A stretch of 25,697 nucleotides of DNA from CAZKGE01 sp964636405 (GCA_964636405.1 CAZWSI010000024.1:1-25697), one strand, 5' to 3'. Shown: positions 14,658 to 21,955, counted from the first letter of the stretch. Translations and numbers: made by a program. Notes: generated by a model from the letters alone, not told the origin.

Positions 14658-15309
14658 ACGGGAGCGTTAAAGCCCCCGCGCTTATGACCGCGCCGGGCGG
14701 AAAAACAAGAAAACGGCTCTCCTCCCACGGCCCGGCAAGCAGCTCGCACAAATAATCCGGCGAGCCGGAAAGAACCGTGCGCTCCAGCCCCAATCCGCCC
14801 GCGATGCGCGCCGTTTGCGCCTCGATCTCGGAGAGCGGATAGCAGCCCGTGTCGATCACGCCCAGATACCGATAGCCGGCGAGCAGCTCGGCAAAGAGCG
14901 CGCGCCCCGTTTCCTCGCCGTATTTTGCAACCGCGTACTGATATTCATCCCAAAGGGTGCGCTCACCCCGCAGCCACCCGCGGGTTAGAAAATACGTGTG
15001 CAGAATGGACGCCCGGCGCGCGGGCGAGCTTAAAAGCAGCGAAATACAATCGTCCGCGCGGGGCAAAACCAGCTCGAAGTCCCCCGTCCGAAGCCCCGCC
15101 ATGGCGTTTCCGCAAAAGCCGAAGGCCAGCAGCACGCGCGAAAAGCCCGCGCAGCCGTCCAGCGCGGCCTGAACCCGCTCAAGCAGCCTGTGCGGCGTAT
15201 TGTGCAGGCCGGATTCAATCCAGAAGGTTTCGTACGCGCGGCCCGTTTTTTCACGCGCCACGGAAAGCTCGTCCTCCAGCGTTCTGCACGCGACGACTGC
15301 CGTTTTCAT
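14656..15309 (-). CDS. DUF1638 domain protein of the corrinoid methyl-transfer operon
   Basis: A 217-residue soluble protein. Family marks of DUF1638 are VACRTLEDEL at 6-15, FGFCGNAM at 63-70, RADDCISLLLSS at 84-95 and YFLTRGWL at 106-113. DUF1638 proteins are commonly found beside corrinoid methyltransferases, but their reaction is not established. Conserved cysteines (Cys8, Cys66, Cys88) make a metal or cofactor site conceivable; that is inference. The ATG at 15307-15309 overlaps the stop of the methyltetrahydrofolate methyltransferase as ATGA, with AGGG eight bases upstream, so the two are coupled. It is the last gene of the operon. A longer in-frame extension exists but lies inside the upstream gene. 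Confidence 0.83.
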   Translation of the reverse strand: MKTAVVACRTLEDELSVAREKTGRAYETFWIESGLHNTPHRLLERVQAALDGCAGFSRVLLAFGFCGNAMAGLRTGDFELVLPRADDCISLLLSSPARRASILHTYFLTRGWLRGERTLWDEYQYAVAKYGEETGRALFAELLAGYRYLGVIDTGCYPLSEIEAQTARIAGGLGLERTVLSGSPDYLCELLAGPWEESRFLVFPPGAVISAGALTLP

Positions 15310-16109
15310 TTCACGGGCCCTATGCGGCCCTTGCGAAAGGCGTTGGTAAAGGCGCGGCAATGCCGATCGTTGCCCAGCAGCGCGTCGGTGACGAGCACGG
15401 CTGCCGTGAGCTCGCGGTTGAGCGGATCGAGAATGGCGCTGTCCATGCCCGCCCCCATGGCCAGCGTCAAAAACGCCTGATTGACCGCCTTGCGCATGGG
15501 CAGGCCAAAGCTGATGTTGCTTAGGCCGCTGGTGATATGCACGCCGGGCCAGCGCGCGCGCAGCGCCCGGCAGCATTCGGTGAAGGCGGCCATGGCGCTT
15601 CCGTCCGCCGCGAGCGCCAGCACGAGCGGGTCGATATACAGCCGCTCGGGCGCGATGCCGAAGGCCGCCGCCCGTTCCATGATCGTTTCGGCAATCTCCA
15701 GCCGCTTTTCAGCCCCGGCCGGGATGCCGCCGTTATCGCAGAGCAGCGCCACGCACCGCCACTCCGTTTCCGCGATGAGCGGAAGGAGCACGTCCAGCTT
15801 GTCTCCCTCGCAGGAAACCGAATTGACCAGCCCCGGGCGCTTTGCAAGCCCCAGCACGGCCTCGATGGCGCGGGGATTGGGGCTGTCGATGCACAGGGGC
15901 GTATCGCACGCCTCCTGCACGAGCGCAATGAGCCAGGAAAGCGTTTCCACCTCGCGCTCCGGCGCGGCGGAGGCGCACACGTCGAGAAAGTCCGCGCCCG
16001 CCTCGCTCTGGCGCTCGGCAAGGCTCTGAATAAACGCGCCGTCCCGCGCCTCGATGGCCCTGGCCACGGAGGGAATCGCGCCGTTGATCTTTTCGCCTAT
16101 GATGATCAA
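15306..16109 (-). CDS. Methyltetrahydrofolate:corrinoid methyltransferase (pterin-binding, MtgA/AcsE-like)
   Basis: A 267-residue TIM-barrel enzyme of the pterin-binding family. It would move a methyl group between a corrinoid protein and tetrahydrofolate. Visible family segments are MIIIGEKING (1-10), FLDVCAS (41-47), LCIDSPNP (72-79), NSVSCEGDK (96-104), LYIDPLV (157-163) and TSGLSNISFGLP (193-204), the last holding the Asn of the SNxSFG motif that assists the N5 methyl. The start is TTG 16107-16109, with AAAGGAG eight bases upstream; no ATG fits. It follows the corrinoid protein by 13 bases and overlaps DUF1638. The family includes AcsE, MtgA and MtvA; which substrate chain it serves here is set by the unknown first methyltransferase. 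Confidence 0.9.
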   Translation of the reverse strand: MIIIGEKINGAIPSVARAIEARDGAFIQSLAERQSEAGADFLDVCASAAPEREVETLSWLIALVQEACDTPLCIDSPNPRAIEAVLGLAKRPGLVNSVSCEGDKLDVLLPLIAETEWRCVALLCDNGGIPAGAEKRLEIAETIMERAAAFGIAPERLYIDPLVLALAADGSAMAAFTECCRALRARWPGVHITSGLSNISFGLPMRKAVNQAFLTLAMGAGMDSAILDPLNRELTAAVLVTDALLGNDRHCRAFTNAFRKGRIGPVK

Positions 16110-16122
16110 TGCCTTTTCTCCT

Positions 16123-16752
16123 TTACGACGCCCACGCGCCGCACACGTCCACGGCCTTTTGCGGGCTGTGGCCCCAATCGTCCGCGCCGATGGCCGCGCA
16201 GGCCTCCGCGCTGGTGGGATTGCCGCCGATTAAAATCTTCACCTGCCCGCGCAGCCCGGCCGCCGTGAACGCATCCACGGTGGCCTTCATGGAATCGAGC
16301 GCGAGCGTGAGCACGCCCGAAAGCGCGATCATGCCGATGTTCTCCTCCTTCGCCTTCTCCACAATCGTCTCCGGCGGCACGTCGATGCCCAGATCGAGCA
16401 CCGCAAAGCCCGCCGCCTCCAGCATGGCGCGCACGATGTTTTTGCCGATATCGTGCAAATCGCCCTTGACCGTGCAGAGAATGAGCCGCCCCCGCTGCCC
16501 GCCGGACGCGCCGCCAATCAGCGCGGGCTTGAGGATTTCCACCGCCTCGCTCATGACCTCGCCTGCGAAAATGAGGTCGCTTACAAAGTATTCGCCCGCG
16601 TCGAAGCGGCCGCCCACCTCGGCAAGCCCCGCCTGACACGCGTCCATGGCGGCCTTCGCGCCGCCCTCCGCCACGGCTGCGGCCGATTGCGCGAGCACGG
16701 CCTCCTCGTCCAGCTCGGCCATGGCAGCTTTTAATGCCTCCGCGTCAAACAT
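16123..16752 (-). CDS. Corrinoid-binding methyl carrier protein (MtgC/MttC/MtvC-like)
   Basis: A 209-residue methyl carrier. Residues 1-85 are the helical cap domain (B12-binding-2 type). The Rossmann-like B12 domain follows, with the base-off/His-on motif Asp98-x-His100-x-x-Gly103 inside VKGDLHDIGKNIV. The supporting loops are MIALSGVLTL (141-150, Ser145) and ILIGGNP (173-179, Gly176-Gly177). All key cobalamin contacts are intact and length is standard. The ATG at 16750-16752 follows GGAGG. It sits between the UroD-type enzyme and the methyltetrahydrofolate enzyme, exactly the arrangement of a three-component methyl transfer system. No corrinoid-reactivating protein (RACo/RamA type) was found in the window. 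Confidence 0.93.
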   Translation of the reverse strand: MFDAEALKAAMAELDEEAVLAQSAAAVAEGGAKAAMDACQAGLAEVGGRFDAGEYFVSDLIFAGEVMSEAVEILKPALIGGASGGQRGRLILCTVKGDLHDIGKNIVRAMLEAAGFAVLDLGIDVPPETIVEKAKEENIGMIALSGVLTLALDSMKATVDAFTAAGLRGQVKILIGGNPTSAEACAAIGADDWGHSPQKAVDVCGAWAS

Positions 16753-16770
16753 ATTTCCTTTCCTCCCTTT

Positions 16771-16902
16771 TCAGCCGTCGATTAGGATAGTCAGCAGCAG
16801 CGGCATGAATTTTTTCGCCATCAGCCGCATATAGAAGGGCATTTTCAAGTCCTTGAGCAAGCGCGCGTAGCCCGCGGGATAGGATGTGTAGGGGCTTTTC
16901 AT
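16771..16902 (-). CDS. Small conserved-position ORF, 43 residues, unknown function
   Basis: A 43-residue ORF between the UroD-family gene and the corrinoid protein gene. It starts at ATG 16900-16902, with GGAGGG eight bases upstream, and ends in TGA at 16771-16773. It begins 15 bases after the UroD stop and ends 18 bases before the corrinoid gene, normal operon spacing. The protein begins MKSPYTSYPAGYARLLKDL and is basic and Met rich, ending in the hydrophobic stretch FMPLLLTILIDG. It could be membrane-associated or a small subunit of the methyltransferase. I recognise no family. The case for translation is the ribosome site and the tight fit in the operon. Confidence 0.7.
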   Translation of the reverse strand: MKSPYTSYPAGYARLLKDLKMPFYMRLMAKKFMPLLLTILIDG

Positions 16903-16917
16903 GCGTATATCCCTCCG

Positions 16918-18084
16918 TTATAGTCGGTAGGACGCAGCGAATTCGCACACGGCCTTCAGGTTCTCGCTCCGCGCGTCGTTGCGGTAGGAGAGCATTTTGT
17001 CCTCGCTGAGTATAAAGCCGCCGTCCGCGCCCAGCTCGCAAATGAGGCGCCTGGCGTAATCCACGCACTGCTCCGGCGTGCCCCGGGCAAGCAGGGCGCT
17101 GGTCATGCCGCCCATGATGGCCACGTTGGGCAGGCGTTTGCGCACCTCGAAGGGATCGTCGTTTTCCAGATGAAAGGTGACCGTGCCCTTGGGGATATCC
17201 TTAAAATAATCGCAGTATTTGAGAATGCTGCCCTCCGTAAACACGCGCACGTTCATTTTCTTTTCCGCAAAGGCCGTGAGGAGCGCGCTTAGATGCGGCC
17301 AGTAATAGCGTTCAAACTGCCTGGGATTGAGCAGGTTTTGCGCGAGCATCATGATGGACGCGTCGTAGCAATATTTGGTGTTGGGGCCCTTGCCCGCCCG
17401 AATCTTTTCGATATAGGGGGTGATGTGCGTTTCGTCGTAGCGGTCCACAAAAGCCTGAATTTTCTCGGGATCGCGGCGCATGGCCATGGACAGCTCCTTC
17501 ATGCCGAGAAGGTTGGCCAGCAGCTCCTCTATGCCGAAGGAAACGGCCCCGCTCATGGGATTGGTTGGGGCCATGCCGGGCAGGCCGTAGGTTTTGCCGG
17601 CCAGCGAGCCCATGGTGAGGATAAACTTGACGTAGCGCAGATATTCGTCGAAGGTGCGCTGCCACACGGGAAGCGGCTTTTCGGCAAAGTCCGGGTATTT
17701 TTCGGGCAACGCGGTTTCCCAGAGGAATTTTTCGCGGTTGTCCAGATACGCGTCGAGCGTGTCGAGCGTACAGTGGTGGTGGTCGCGGACGCCCACGACC
17801 TCCTTGTCGTAGTAATAGTAGCCCGCGCCGAAGGCCTCGGTCACGTTAAACTGGTTGCGGATGCCAAAGTCGATGAGCGCGTCCACGGGGTAGTTGTCGA
17901 GAAAATGCACGACGCATTCCTTCATCACGTCAAAATCCGTCATGGCCTCGTCCAGCGTGTGTCCGGCGTCAAAAACCTTCCAGGTCACGACGTTCCCCAG
18001 ATGCGGAACGCGCGCCGGCTTCTTGAACGACGACGCGTCCCGGAACAGCTGCACGCGGCTTTTTTTCAGTTCATTCGCGTTCAT
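16918..18084 (-). CDS. Uroporphyrinogen decarboxylase (UroD) family methyltransferase
   Basis: A 388-residue UroD-fold protein. True HemE has no place in a methyl-transfer operon, and this one resembles the MtaA/CmuA/O-demethylase branch, which moves methyl groups to or from corrinoid proteins using zinc. The C-terminal GADGGFILSEDKML (352-365) matches the usual GGFILSxxC region, but there is no Cys at that point. Glu284 and His305 are separated by 20 residues, like the second half of the E-x14-E-x20-H zinc motif of O-demethylase methyltransferases; the first Glu is not at the expected place. Tyr and His rich segments (GYYYYDKE, DHHHC at 101-105) are unusual. The ATG at 18082-18084 follows GGAGG. 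It probably takes a methyl group from an unknown donor. Confidence 0.82.
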   Translation of the reverse strand: MNANELKKSRVQLFRDASSFKKPARVPHLGNVVTWKVFDAGHTLDEAMTDFDVMKECVVHFLDNYPVDALIDFGIRNQFNVTEAFGAGYYYYDKEVVGVRDHHHCTLDTLDAYLDNREKFLWETALPEKYPDFAEKPLPVWQRTFDEYLRYVKFILTMGSLAGKTYGLPGMAPTNPMSGAVSFGIEELLANLLGMKELSMAMRRDPEKIQAFVDRYDETHITPYIEKIRAGKGPNTKYCYDASIMMLAQNLLNPRQFERYYWPHLSALLTAFAEKKMNVRVFTEGSILKYCDYFKDIPKGTVTFHLENDDPFEVRKRLPNVAIMGGMTSALLARGTPEQCVDYARRLICELGADGGFILSEDKMLSYRNDARSENLKAVCEFAASYRL

Positions 18085-18105
18085 GCGGGCAAGCCTCCTG
18101 TCTCC

Positions 18106-18579
18106 TTATTGCGTAAACAGCACACCGAGCAAAATCGCACCCTGCGCGACCGAATTGACGATTTGCTCGCACCAGTTCGATTTTGCGCTCTTTTGATCAA
18201 GCTTTTTGGCCAGCACGCCCATGGCCGCCATGGCCGCAAGGCCCAGCGCGAAGAACGCGGCCGACGGAAGGGAGCTGATATCGGCCCAGAGCGCGGCAAG
18301 GGAGATGCGCTTCCAATTGATGGCGACCGCGGCGAGCATGAGCAGAAAGCCGCCCGCCATGCAGGGAACAAAGGGCTTGGTCAGAAACGCGAAGTTGCCC
18401 TTTTTCAAGCCGAGCAGGAGCTTCCAAAGCACCTTGCAAAGCCCGGCCACGATGCAAAGCCCCGCGCCCACGGCAAACAGGGGGCTGCCAAAGCGCGCGG
18501 CAAGGATGGCCATGCTCCCGCCGAAAAACAGCACGGGCAACGCGTCCACGAGCGCCAGCGCCACAGTAAATCCTTCCAT
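18106..18579 (-). CDS. Integral membrane protein, first gene of the methyl-transfer operon
   Basis: A 157-residue hydrophobic protein with about five membrane segments (about 4-28, 32-57, 69-88, 107-124 and 139-156). No family is recognised. Charged loops are short, and the sequence KNWCEQ-like region before the last helix (KSNWCEQIVNSV) and a WKRIS loop at 89-93 are the only distinctive parts. The ATG at 18577-18579 is preceded by AAGGAAGGA about ten bases away. It lies 21 bases before the UroD-type gene and is the first gene after the operon promoter. Import of the methylated substrate is the obvious guess but nothing in the sequence shows it. Confidence 0.72.
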   Translation of the reverse strand: MEGFTVALALVDALPVLFFGGSMAILAARFGSPLFAVGAGLCIVAGLCKVLWKLLLGLKKGNFAFLTKPFVPCMAGGFLLMLAAVAINWKRISLAALWADISSLPSAAFFALGLAAMAAMGVLAKKLDQKSAKSNWCEQIVNSVAQGAILLGVLFTQ

Positions 18580-18626
18580 GTACGGTGCGTCCTTCCTTCT
18601 CAATTCTTGATGTGTCGCGGGGGTGC

Positions 18627-18642
18627 CCCGGCGCGCGCCGGG
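18627..18642 (-). other. Perfect GC palindrome in the operon leader
   Basis: CCCGGCGCGCGCCGGG is a perfect 16-base palindrome in the leader of the methyl-transfer operon, about 20-35 bases after the predicted transcription start. It could fold into a short hairpin or be a protein site. It is near the center of a CG-rich stretch in which chance palindromes are not rare, and no role is assigned. Confidence 0.35.
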
Positions 18643-18666
18643 AGCAGAACGGATCAGCTTAAACAG

Positions 18667-18695
18667 ATTATATGCTACTTTGTTAAAAATTTCAA
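18667..18695 (-). promoter_or_regulatory. Sigma-A promoter of the methyl-transfer operon
   Basis: On the minus strand: -35 TTGAAA (18690-18695), a 17-base spacer and a perfect -10 TATAAT (18667-18672). Transcription would start near 18660, about 80 bases before the membrane-protein ATG. The -35 lies 16 bases from the -35 of the divergent promoter, so the two could be controlled together. Confidence 0.82.
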
Positions 18696-18711
18696 CCAAA
18701 AACCGGGTTTC

Positions 18712-18740
18712 TTGACGCGCCCGCGCCTCGCGCATATAAT
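18712..18740 (+). promoter_or_regulatory. Sigma-A promoter of the GyrI-like gene
   Basis: -35 TTGACG (18712-18717), a 17-base spacer and a perfect -10 TATAAT (18735-18740). Transcription would start near 18747, giving a 40-base leader that contains the short inverted repeat GCCGG/CCGGC. It rules out an upstream in-frame ATG at 18739, which overlaps the -10. Confidence 0.85.
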
Positions 18741-18786
18741 GGCGTTAACAGCCGGCAGGACCGGCGCGAGATGGGGGCTGCCCACA

Positions 18787-19428
18787 ATGGCGTTTGATTA
18801 TAAAAAGGAATACAGCGCGTTTTATCTCCCGCCCGCAAAGCCGGGCATCGTCGACGTGCCGCAAACGCGCTATCTTGCCGTGCGGGGAACGGGCGATCCG
18901 AACGAGGAAAACGGCGCGTACAAGGAGGCGCTCGGGTTGCTCTACGCAATCGCCTTCACCATCAAAATGAGCCGCAAGGGCGATCATCGGATCGACGGCT
19001 ATTTCGACTATGTCGTGCCGCCGCTCGAGGGCTTCTGGTGGCAGGAGGGCGTTGCGGGAATCGACTATACGCGCAAGGAAAGCTATCAATGGATCAGCCT
19101 CCTCCGCCTGCCCGACTTTGTAACAAGGGCGGATTTTGATTGGGCAATCGCGGAGGCCGGGCGCAAGAAGAAGACGGATTTTTCCAGGGTGGCGTATTTT
19201 CCGTATCACGAGGGCTTGTGCGTGCAGTGCATGCACATCGGCCCGTACGATGCGGAGCCTTCGACCGTCGCCGCCATGCACGAATACGCCCGCTTGCAGG
19301 GCTATGCGCCGGATATCACCGACACGCGCTATCACCACGAGATTTATCTTTCGGACGCGCGCCGCGTTGCGCCCGAAAAGCGGAAAACGGTCGTCCGGCA
19401 TCCCATCCGGCGCATCGAGGGCGTATAA
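18787..19428 (+). CDS. GyrI-like small-molecule binding domain protein
   Basis: A 213-residue cytoplasmic protein of the GyrI-like (SRPBCC-unrelated, BmrR effector-binding type) fold. It starts MAFDYKKEYSAFYLPPAKP, the usual opening of the stand-alone branch of this family, followed by VPQTRYLAVRGTGDPN, the first strand, and contains YHHEIYLSDARRV near the end, the conserved HEIYLSDPRR-type C-terminus. It has no DNA-binding domain. Proteins of this fold bind diverse small molecules and some act as hydrolases. The ATG at 18787 follows GGGGGC by eight bases. It is read divergently from the methyl-transfer operon from a shared intergenic region, so a link to its substrate is possible but unproven. 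Confidence 0.85.
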   Translation: MAFDYKKEYSAFYLPPAKPGIVDVPQTRYLAVRGTGDPNEENGAYKEALGLLYAIAFTIKMSRKGDHRIDGYFDYVVPPLEGFWWQEGVAGIDYTRKESYQWISLLRLPDFVTRADFDWAIAEAGRKKKTDFSRVAYFPYHEGLCVQCMHIGPYDAEPSTVAAMHEYARLQGYAPDITDTRYHHEIYLSDARRVAPEKRKTVVRHPIRRIEGV

Positions 19429-19457
19429 ACAAATCAAGGCGACGCTTGCGTGCCCAC

Positions 19458-19481
19458 GGCAAGCGGGGCGCTTGGCTTGCC
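19458..19481 (+). terminator. Probable terminator of the GyrI-like gene
   Basis: GGCAAGC (19458-19464) and GCTTGCC (19475-19481) make a perfect seven-pair stem with a ten-base loop, followed by a T-rich tail (CTTTCATCCCTTTTCTTTCC). It lies 30 bases after the stop. An alternative inner stem, AAGCG with CGCTT, is also possible. The rest of the 149-base gap holds the sigma factor promoter. Confidence 0.5.
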
Positions 19482-19519
19482 CTTTCATCCCTTTTCTTTC
19501 CAATTCCTTCATAAATATA

Positions 19520-19546
19520 TGGAAGCTTTTGTCGCTCCGTGGCGTC
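19520..19546 (+). promoter_or_regulatory. Candidate ECF-type promoter of the sigma gene
   Basis: TGGAAG (19520-19525) is followed after 17 bases by CGTC (19543-19546). ECF sigma factors usually recognise a GAAC-type -35 and a CGTC or CGTA -10 at this spacing, and commonly activate their own gene. Transcription would start near 19553 and leave about 25 bases before the ATG. The -35 is imperfect and no good sigma-A promoter competes in the gap. Confidence 0.4.
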
Positions 19547-19577
19547 ATATAGTAAGACAATCACAGGAGGAGGGCAA

Positions 19578-20087
19578 ATGGAGCACGACAGGAAGCAAAG
19601 GCCGGAGCCCGACGTTCGCACGGCGGACGGTTTTACAAGGGCTCTCCGGCAAATGGAGCGGCTGCTGTTTGCGGTCAGCTTTTCCATTCTCGGAAACAGC
19701 GACGCCTGCGCCGACGCGGTGCAGAGCGCGCTGCTGAAGGCGTGGGAAAAGCGAGCAAGCCTGAAGAACGCGGAGAAGTTTCGCGGCTGGGTGCTGCGCA
19801 TCGTGCAGAACGAGAGCCGCAGCTATCTGCGCAAACGACCCGATCTGCCCCTTGACGCGGACGTTCCCTATACGGAGGAGCCCACCGCGCGGCTGGACGT
19901 GAAGCGCGCGCTGGCGCGGCTGCCGGAGAAATGCCGCCTCGCAGCCATGCTGTATTACTTCGAGCGCTGCCCGGCTTCAGAAATTGCAGCGCTGCTGGGC
20001 CTGCCGGAGGGCACGGTGCATTCCCGCCTGTCCCGCGCAAGAGAACATCTCAGAAAGGAGCTGCCGGATTATGAAACCAAACGATAA
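19578..20087 (+). CDS. ECF-family RNA polymerase sigma factor
   Basis: A 169-residue sigma-70 family protein of the ECF type. Region 2 covers about 20-90, with DACADAVQSALLKAWEKR and FRGWVLRIVQNESRSYLRK, the -10 recognition helices. Region 4 covers about 105-160, with LARLPEKCRLAAMLYYFE and the helix-turn-helix ASEIAALLGLPEGTVHSRLS that reads the -35. There is no region 3, as expected. The ATG at 19578 follows AGGAGG by about seven bases; an upstream ATG at 19539 lies in the promoter. It overlaps the DUF4179 gene by 17 bases, the normal layout for a sigma factor and its membrane regulator. What it responds to is not visible. Confidence 0.93.
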   Translation: MEHDRKQRPEPDVRTADGFTRALRQMERLLFAVSFSILGNSDACADAVQSALLKAWEKRASLKNAEKFRGWVLRIVQNESRSYLRKRPDLPLDADVPYTEEPTARLDVKRALARLPEKCRLAAMLYYFERCPASEIAALLGLPEGTVHSRLSRAREHLRKELPDYETKR

Positions 20088-20937
20088 GAGGCTTCGCGCC
20101 TATCTGTATGAAAACCGCGTGTCCCCCACGCCCGCCTTCTCGGCCCGGCTCGACGGCGTATGCGCGCGCATCCGGCGCTCGGAAGCGCTTGGCAAGCCCG
20201 TGCGCGCGGCGCGGCAAATCCCGCTTCCGCGCAGGGCGCTGCTGGCGCTCCTTGCGGCCGCAATCCTGCTGGCGGCTTTCGGCACGGCCTACGCCCTGTA
20301 TTGGAGCAGCACGCAGCGGGCGAAGGACTATTCGCAGAGCGGGCAGGCAGCGGACGACCGCGCGGCGCTTGCGGCGCGCTCGGCGGACATGCTGATTGCG
20401 GGGCTGACGTTTTACCAAAGCGTATCTGGCACGGCAAGCGCGGACGGCATCGCCTTCACGCTGCGCAGCGTCGCCTACGACGCCTTCGACGGGCCGACCA
20501 TGCACGTTTGCTTCGACGCGACGGATGAAAAAACGGGCGACGCGACGCGCCTGCCGGATATCGCTTTTGTTCTGCGTGCAGGCGGCGCGGATTACCCGGC
20601 GTATTCCTCCCGCGACAAGGGGGATTCCCGTTACGGCAAAACAGCCGTCGCCCGCGCGGAAGACGAGCAAAACGGAACCTATTCCATTTGGTTCCCGGGC
20701 CTTCCGGGCGACCCGGCGGATCAAACGCCCATGACGCTCTCGGCCACGCTTTACGCGTATGACGGGCGGGCCAGCGCGGAGAAAGCCTCGGGGGCTTTTC
20801 GCTCGATTTTGTTTACGAGCTGCAAACCGAGCAAATCGCGGCCAGGCGCGCGGAGGCGCTCGCCCAAGCGCTGGAAAGCCTCGAGGCGGAGGGCGCGCTG
20901 CGGGAGGCGGCCGTTTCCGCGCTGCCGGACGAAATGA
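20071..20937 (+). pseudogene. DUF4179 membrane protein (likely anti-sigma factor), 5' part of a frameshifted gene
   Basis: The first 240 residues read as a DUF4179-type protein. A cytoplasmic head (about 1-54) is followed by a membrane helix (about 55-78, RRALLALLAAAILLAAFGTA), then an outside domain containing ADGIAFTLRSVAYDAFDGPT, which matches the DUF4179 strand pattern. The start ATG 20071 follows AAAGGAG, overlaps the sigma gene end by 17 bases and suggests coupling. The frame breaks in the G5 run at 20790-20794. After it this frame gives an Arg-rich stretch (SRPGARRRSPKRWK) that is plainly not coding, and it ends at 20937. Adding one G would join it to the next segment into one protein of about 617 residues. 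Whether the defect is real or a sequencing error is unresolved. Confidence 0.78.
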
Positions 20938-21923
20938 CCCCGCTGAACATCGTCTGGGACGAGTATACCTTTACGGACGTGTGCGTCACGGCGGAGGGCG
21001 TTCTGCTGGGGAATACGGCCGTGACCCGCGGTGCGGACGCGCCCAAGGCCTATATGGACGGTTACGAGCTGTACGGCGAGGGCGTAAGCTCCATCTTTAC
21101 GCCCGACGAAACGCGGCGGCGCCTCGATATTGCGTGGGGGGAGGCCGAGTATTACGGAACCTCTGAAATCGTGGCGCTCTATCCGTGGTACGCGCCGGTG
21201 GACGAGCTGCCCGAAACCGTGCTCTTTGCCGTGCTGCGCGACGCGGGAAGCAAACAGCGGCCAAAGTGGAGCCTGAAAGACCCCAGCGAGTACACCGAAG
21301 AAGACATGCTTTCTTTTTCATGGGACGCGGTGGCGCTGCTGCTGAAGGTGAACCCGCGCACGGGTGAAATCACGCTTCCCAGGGACGATGCGGAGCGCGC
21401 CGCGTGGCGCGAGGAAACGCTCCGCCTTGCAGCGGACGGACGCAACGAAGACTATACAACGCAGCTTTTCGGCGAGCAGACCGTGGGCGGGGTGACGGTG
21501 CGGCTCTACGATCTCATCGTCCGCTCCACGTACAGGCATTCGGCCATGATGGAGTGCCTGATAAACGGCCTGTACTATCCGCGGGAACTGGATTCGACCG
21601 CGCCGCAGGTCTATATCGACGGCGTATTGCAAAGCGAAACGCCCGAAAACGCGGCGCAGCGCGCGGAATACGTCTTTTCCGAGGAGGAGGCGCGCGCCTT
21701 TGTGGCGCGCAACGGCGGCTGGAAGCGCTATTTCGATTGGTTCGGCAACTTCGATATCGATCTTGGCCCCCGGCCCAACCGCCTGCCGGAAACCTTTACC
21801 CTGCGCGTGGTATGGGATATCTATGACCGAAACGAGAGCTGGGAGCGGGTGCTGGTCGGCACGTTCGATCTCACCACGACCGTAAACAAAAGCGATATTC
21901 CGCCCTGGGAGCTGATCGAATAG
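20934..21923 (+). pseudogene. 3' part of the frameshifted DUF4179 protein gene
   Basis: This frame is open well before its first ATG: from about 20793 it reads GFSLDFVYELQTEQIAARRA, which continues the preceding protein smoothly. The ATG at 20934, overlapping the previous stop as ATGA, is therefore an internal methionine (SALPDEMTPLN) and not a true start. The segment is a soluble, mostly beta-rich extracellular region of about 370 residues, counting the part before the ATG, ending in NKSDIPPWELIE. It has no recognised domain. Codon use and base composition match its neighbours, so the break looks recent or artefactual. If translated from 20934 it would lack membrane anchor and sigma-binding head. 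Confidence 0.72.
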
Positions 21924-21955
21924 CGCATCAGGTTGTCCGCATTATGCCGCGTCGC

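Noticed and set aside
16918..18084. Haem-pathway uroporphyrinogen decarboxylase HemE
   Set aside because: It lacks the start segment typical of HemE and lies in an operon with a corrinoid protein and a methyltetrahydrofolate methyltransferase.
17293..19428. A 711-codon open frame on the plus strand running through the UroD-family gene, the membrane protein gene and the promoters into the GyrI-like gene
   Set aside because: Its first two thirds are the antisense of well-supported genes and it crosses two strong promoters. Only the last 213 codons are real, starting at ATG 18787.
20788..20800. Programmed -1 ribosomal frameshift at the G5 run
   Set aside because: The sequence TCG GGG GCT TTT lacks a canonical X XXY YYZ heptamer in the right register, and no downstream stem or reason for two products was found. 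A base loss is simpler.
20934..20937. ATGA overlap as a genuine translationally coupled start
   Set aside because: The downstream frame is already coherent for about 45 codons before this ATG and joins the upstream protein with one added base, so the overlap is coincidental.
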